Below the pieces are notes generated by a model. That model was not told the origin of the DNA. It saw only the letters and a list, made by a program, of their open reading frames with translations, and ran no database searches. Shown here in pieces: positions 60,912-64,000 of a stretch of 64,000 bases of DNA. The position numbers and the translations under genes are program-made. Positions within the stretch are counted from its first letter, which is position 1; each line of letters opens with the position of its first letter. Source of the DNA: Rhizobium sp. N324 (GTDB taxonomy: Bacteria; Pseudomonadota; Alphaproteobacteria; Rhizobiales; Rhizobiaceae); assembly GCF_001664485.1 (NCBI RefSeq), contig NZ_CP013635.1:248001-312000 (forward strand), in the 5' to 3' direction.

Positions 60912-62438
60912 ATGACCGCATTCGAGACTGTCTTCAATGACCCGAGCCTGACCCAGGCAAAATCACAGCGGCCGGACGGCCACGAAAAACCGAATACCAG
61001 CGCTTTGCGCCTCGACGGCAGCGCCGAGAAGGCGGCCTTCCTGATCAACGGCAACAGATATTTCGCCGAAGTGTCGCGGACTCTGCGGCAGGCTCGGCGC
61101 ACGATCTGGATCGTCGGCTGGGACTTCAATCCCGACATCCCGTTGGAGCCGGAAAAATCCGACGAGACTTTGGCAGACCTGTTGCATGAGCTCACAGCAG
61201 CCAATCCCGAGCTCGAAATACGCATCCTCATCTGGGCGCTGGGGCCGGTCTATTCTGAAAAATCGCTGCAGGTGCTTCGCAAGAAGAACTTCCCGAGGAA
61301 TGCCAGGATCGACCTGCGCTTCGATCTTCAAGGTGCCGTTCGCGGTTGCCACCATCAGAAACTCGTCTGCATCGACGACGCCGTCGGTTTCATCGGCGGC
61401 ATCGACCTGACGTCACGGCGATGGGATACAAAGCGCCATCGTGCCAGGGACAGGCTCCGGCGGGACCCCGAAGGCGTTTCCTACGATCCGCTGCATGACG
61501 TGCAGGCGATGGTCACCGGTGACGCCGCCCGACTGATCGGCGATATCGCCAGGCGGCGCTGGGAAGACGCCACCGGCGAACAGCACCTGCCGCTTGCCGA
61601 GCGCGCACCCTTTTCCTGGCCGGATGATCTTCCCGTTTCGCTGCGGGACATCCCGGTGAGCTTCGCGCTGACGGAGCCGTCGACAACCGCGCGCGCCGGT
61701 ATCTGCGAAGGGATCGCCTCGACATTGGACATCATCTCCCGAGCACGCCGCCTGCTTTATATCGAGGCGCAATATCTCGCTTCCTTCCGTGTCGCCGATG
61801 CCATCGCCGCGCGGCTGCAGGAGGAGGACGGCCCCGAGGTCGTCATCATCTGCACGCGCAGCTCTCACGGGCTGATCGAAAAGCTTGTCATGGGCGGCAA
61901 TCGCGACCGCGTCATCCGCGTTCTCAAACGGGCCGATCGCGGAAACCGGCTGCGGGTTTATTTCCCCGTCGTGCCCGGGCCGACAGTGCCCGGGCCGACA
62001 GCGCCGACTACGGTCGACGAGGTCGAGGTGCTGATCCATTCCAAATTGATGATCGCCGATGACGACTTGGTGCGCATCGGCTCCTCCAATCTCAACAACC
62101 GCTCCGAAGGCCTTGATTCCGAATGCGATATACTGTTTCACGCCGCAACAGACGAACACCGCCGCGCGATCGCGGAGCTCCGTAATCGTCTGCTGGCGGA
62201 ATATCTCGGAACCGGCACCGAAACCTTTGCGGCGGCTTACGCGCAAAGCGGCTCGGTGATCGATGCGATCGACGCGCAGAATGATGGCGCTCGGGGTCTG
62301 AGAGAATTCGCCGTCGAGCTTTCCGGCAGTATCTCACCGATCAGAGGCACCGGCTTCTTCGACCCGGCCCGCCCTTTCCTGCCCCTACACCGACTGGGCC
62401 TCGGCGCCCTCATCCGCCTGCTCATCCGCCCCGCGTGA
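60912..62438 (+). CDS. phospholipase D / cardiolipin synthase-like protein
   Basis: A 508-residue PLD-superfamily protein with both HKD motifs: HHQKLVCIDD (His148, Lys150, Asp155) and IHSKLMIADDDLVRIGSSNLNNRS (His376, Lys378, Asp383). Such enzymes transfer phosphatidyl groups (cardiolipin synthase) or hydrolyse phospholipids. Neighbours (a YbhN-like flippase-type protein and a YbhP-like phosphodiesterase) recall E. coli clsB-ybhP-ybhN. A VPGPT-VPGPT duplication lies at residues 354-363. The start at 60912 follows GAGG. Its 3' end overlaps the convergent YbhN-like gene by 54 bp. Confidence 0.92.
   Translation: MTAFETVFNDPSLTQAKSQRPDGHEKPNTSALRLDGSAEKAAFLINGNRYFAEVSRTLRQARRTIWIVGWDFNPDIPLEPEKSDETLADLLHELTAANPELEIRILIWALGPVYSEKSLQVLRKKNFPRNARIDLRFDLQGAVRGCHHQKLVCIDDAVGFIGGIDLTSRRWDTKRHRARDRLRRDPEGVSYDPLHDVQAMVTGDAARLIGDIARRRWEDATGEQHLPLAERAPFSWPDDLPVSLRDIPVSFALTEPSTTARAGICEGIASTLDIISRARRLLYIEAQYLASFRVADAIAARLQEEDGPEVVIICTRSSHGLIEKLVMGGNRDRVIRVLKRADRGNRLRVYFPVVPGPTVPGPTAPTTVDEVEVLIHSKLMIADDDLVRIGSSNLNNRSEGLDSECDILFHAATDEHRRAIAELRNRLLAEYLGTGTETFAAAYAQSGSVIDAIDAQNDGARGLREFAVELSGSISPIRGTGFFDPARPFLPLHRLGLGALIRLLIRPA
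61971..62000 (+). repeat. 15-bp exact tandem duplication inside the PLD gene
   Basis: GTGCCCGGGCCGACA occurs twice in a row (61971-61985 and 61986-62000), giving VPGPT-VPGPT in a loop just before the second HKD motif. Likely slippage; the frame is kept. Confidence 0.9.
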
Positions 62439-63344
62439 TCTTCGGAAGACGATCTCGGTGACGATGAGAAGCGTCGTGCCAAGCGCCAGCGGAATGAAGA
62501 AGTAGGCGCAGCGGAACGCGATCAATGCGCCGATCGACGCCTGCTTCGGCACGGCATAGGAGACGGTCGCCTCGAGCACACCCAGGCCGCCCGGAACATG
62601 GGTTGCGAGAATTGCCGAATTGGCCAACACATAGGCCGTCACCGACCGGAAAAAGGCAACGTCGCCGAAGGCCGAGAGCATTTGGTGCAGGCAGGCGGAG
62701 ACGAGCATGAAGTTGAGCGTGCCGATCCCGACCTGCGCGACCGCAATCCTAAATCGCGGCAACTGAAACGACCAGCGCCAGAGCCGCAACTTGCCGCGGA
62801 TGAAAAATGCCAGCCCCGCATAGACGACCGGCACGACGAGTGCCAGCAAGCCGAAGATGCGTACACTGGCGGGATCAAGCCGCAGCAGGCGCCCGGCATC
62901 ACCAGGGTTGACGATCAGCGCAAGACCGCCGAGCGTGATCAGCCCGAGCCCGACCGTCACACCGCAGAATAGGATGATTTTCGCCACGTCCTCGGTCGTC
63001 AGCCCCCAGCGCGAATAAAAACGATAGCGGAAGGCGCCGCTGCTCAATCCGGCAAATCCGATATTATGGCCGAGCGACAGGCTGATGAACGAAGCCAACG
63101 CAATTTTGGGATAAGGCAAGGATTTGCCGAGCGAGCGGATCGCCAGCAGATCGAAACAGCCAAGGCACAGATAGGACGCCGCAGCAAAGAGCAGCGCTGT
63201 GCAGAAGCTTGAAAGCGGTATGCTGCGGACCGATTGGACGATCTGGTCGAGGCTGTATTGTTGGAAGATGCGATAGAGAAGAAAGACCGCAAGACAAAGG
63301 GCGGCAACGAGCAGTCCATTCCAGATCATGCTTTTCAAACTCAT
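62385..63344 (-). CDS. YbhN-like (UPF0104 / LPG-synthase TM) membrane protein
   Basis: A 319-residue membrane protein with about eight TMs, of the lysylphosphatidylglycerol synthase transmembrane (UPF0104) family: SLGHNIGFAGLSSGAFRYRFYSRWGLTTEDVAKIILF near residues 90-127 and LATHVPGGLGVLEATVSYAVP near 245-265. E. coli YbhN is its close functional analogue next to cardiolipin synthase B, pointing to lipid handling. It overlaps the convergent PLD gene at its 3' end and is divergent from the YbhP-like gene. Confidence 0.88.
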   Translation of the reverse strand: MSLKSMIWNGLLVAALCLAVFLLYRIFQQYSLDQIVQSVRSIPLSSFCTALLFAAASYLCLGCFDLLAIRSLGKSLPYPKIALASFISLSLGHNIGFAGLSSGAFRYRFYSRWGLTTEDVAKIILFCGVTVGLGLITLGGLALIVNPGDAGRLLRLDPASVRIFGLLALVVPVVYAGLAFFIRGKLRLWRWSFQLPRFRIAVAQVGIGTLNFMLVSACLHQMLSAFGDVAFFRSVTAYVLANSAILATHVPGGLGVLEATVSYAVPKQASIGALIAFRCAYFFIPLALGTTLLIVTEIVFRRSRGADEQADEGAEAQSV

Positions 63345-63459
63345 CGATTGTCCTCAAGGGTGCGAGCGTGATGGGCCGATAATCCGGAACGATCAAACGA
63401 GTTTTGTGTTCCCCCGGGAACCACATCCATATCCCCAGGGGACGAGCTTCAGCGGGCCG

Positions 63460-64000
63460 ATGCCGGAAAAATCAATCAAACTCCTGACCTATAACGTCCA
63501 CAGCTGTATCGGCGGCGACCGCAAGCTCGATCCGGGGCGCATCGCTTCGGTCATCGCCGAGGCGGAGGCCGACATCGTCGCTCTCCAGGAGGTCGATGTC
63601 CTCAGGCGCAGGACCGGCGGCATCGACCAGGCCCATACGATTGCCTCGCTTCTCAAGATGCAGGCGCATTTTCACCCGGCGCTGTCGGTGGCCGAAGAGC
63701 AGTATGGCGATGCGATCATCACCGCCTTGCCGACCGGCGCGGTCAAGGCCGGCCCGCTTCCATCCCTCGGCGAGCAGCGCGGCGCCCTTTCCGTCGAGAT
63801 TCAGGTCGGCAGCAGAAAACTGCTGGTCGTCAACACCCATCTCGGCCTTCGCGGCCGCGAGCGCATGCGGCAGATGACGACATTGCTGAACGCGGGCTGG
63901 CTACGCGGCAGCACGGACGAGCCTCTTCCCACGATCCTCTGCGGCGACTTCAACGCCATTCCGTCATCGGCGACGTATCGACTTGCCACGCGGTCATTGA
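63460..64000 (+). CDS. endonuclease/exonuclease/phosphatase family protein, YbhP-like (partial)
   Basis: The first 180 codons of an EEP-fold (Mg-dependent phosphodiesterase) protein, running past the right edge. IKLLTYNVHSCIGGDRKLD (residues 6-24), DIVALQEVD with the metal Glu, NTHLGLRGRERMRQM and ILCGDFNAIPSS are the family motifs. The gene is open to the end of the window. In E. coli ybhP lies between clsB and ybhN, so a role with the PLD and YbhN-like proteins in phospholipid metabolism is plausible. The start has no strong ribosome-binding site. Confidence 0.88.
   Translation, partial: MPEKSIKLLTYNVHSCIGGDRKLDPGRIASVIAEAEADIVALQEVDVLRRRTGGIDQAHTIASLLKMQAHFHPALSVAEEQYGDAIITALPTGAVKAGPLPSLGEQRGALSVEIQVGSRKLLVVNTHLGLRGRERMRQMTTLLNAGWLRGSTDEPLPTILCGDFNAIPSSATYRLATRSL

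Overview
The window is a piece of a rhizobial plasmid or chromid. The clearest evidence is a complete repABC replication and partition operon on the minus strand at 11191-14837, with the small antisense RNA locus expected between repB and repC. High GC, many solute-binding-protein ABC transporters, DUF982, DUF72 and DUF763 proteins, FixJ-type regulators, and a matABC-matR malonate locus whose operator matches the one described in Rhizobium leguminosarum bv. trifolii all point to the R. leguminosarum / R. etli group. No IS element, tRNA, rRNA or CRISPR array was seen.

Layout. (1) 1-3375: ugpBAE and the start of ugpC (glycerol-3-phosphate uptake), divergent from orfA-pit (low-affinity phosphate uptake, 3611-5253); the shared 235-bp spacer carries a GlpR-like palindrome and a Pho-box-like sequence. 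(2) 5300-11098: a minus-strand catabolic operon with a DapA-family lyase, a GntR regulator, a sugar-binding protein, two permeases and a PfkB kinase, but no ATPase gene. (3) 11191-15296: repABC, its antisense RNA, and an upstream control region with two palindromes. (4) 15297-18227: a DUF72 protein, a secreted alpha/beta hydrolase and an SDR-type oxidoreductase. (5) 18570-25946: a large MASE1 / five-PAS histidine kinase with two FixJ-like regulators and a receiver-only protein, then an ArsR regulator that appears to start at CTG, a nitroreductase and an FMN reductase.

(6) 26011-43324 is the most coherent accessory system: two divergent operons, each with its own oligopeptide-type (SBP_bac_5) ABC transporter. 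The minus operon also encodes two enolase-superfamily acid-sugar dehydratases. The plus operon encodes a GntR regulator, a uronate-dehydrogenase-like enzyme, an SMP-30 lactonase and a KdgD-like DapA-family enzyme. Together they can be laid out as an oxidative uronate/aldarate route fed by two importers.

(7) 43358-48046: a hydrolase, a 959-residue AAA/LuxR regulator and a methyltransferase; a 20-bp motif is repeated about 80 bp upstream of both flanking genes, each copy in the direction of transcription. (8) 48104-51461: a membrane protein, a cold-shock protein, a decayed GMC oxidoreductase, a DUF982 protein and a deoxyribosyltransferase-like protein. (9) 51543-56734: matC, matB, matA and divergent matR. 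(10) 56841-57520: a Phd/VapC-type toxin-antitoxin pair with a perfect 20-bp palindrome. (11) 57809-64000: an EamA exporter, a PNPOx-like protein, DUF763, and a phospholipase-D / YbhN-like / YbhP-like cluster that recalls the E. coli clsB-ybhP-ybhN locus and runs off the right edge.

Protein functions come from reading motifs, not from database searches. Start codons were chosen by ribosome-binding sites, gene overlaps and family-typical N-termini; uncertain ones are marked.
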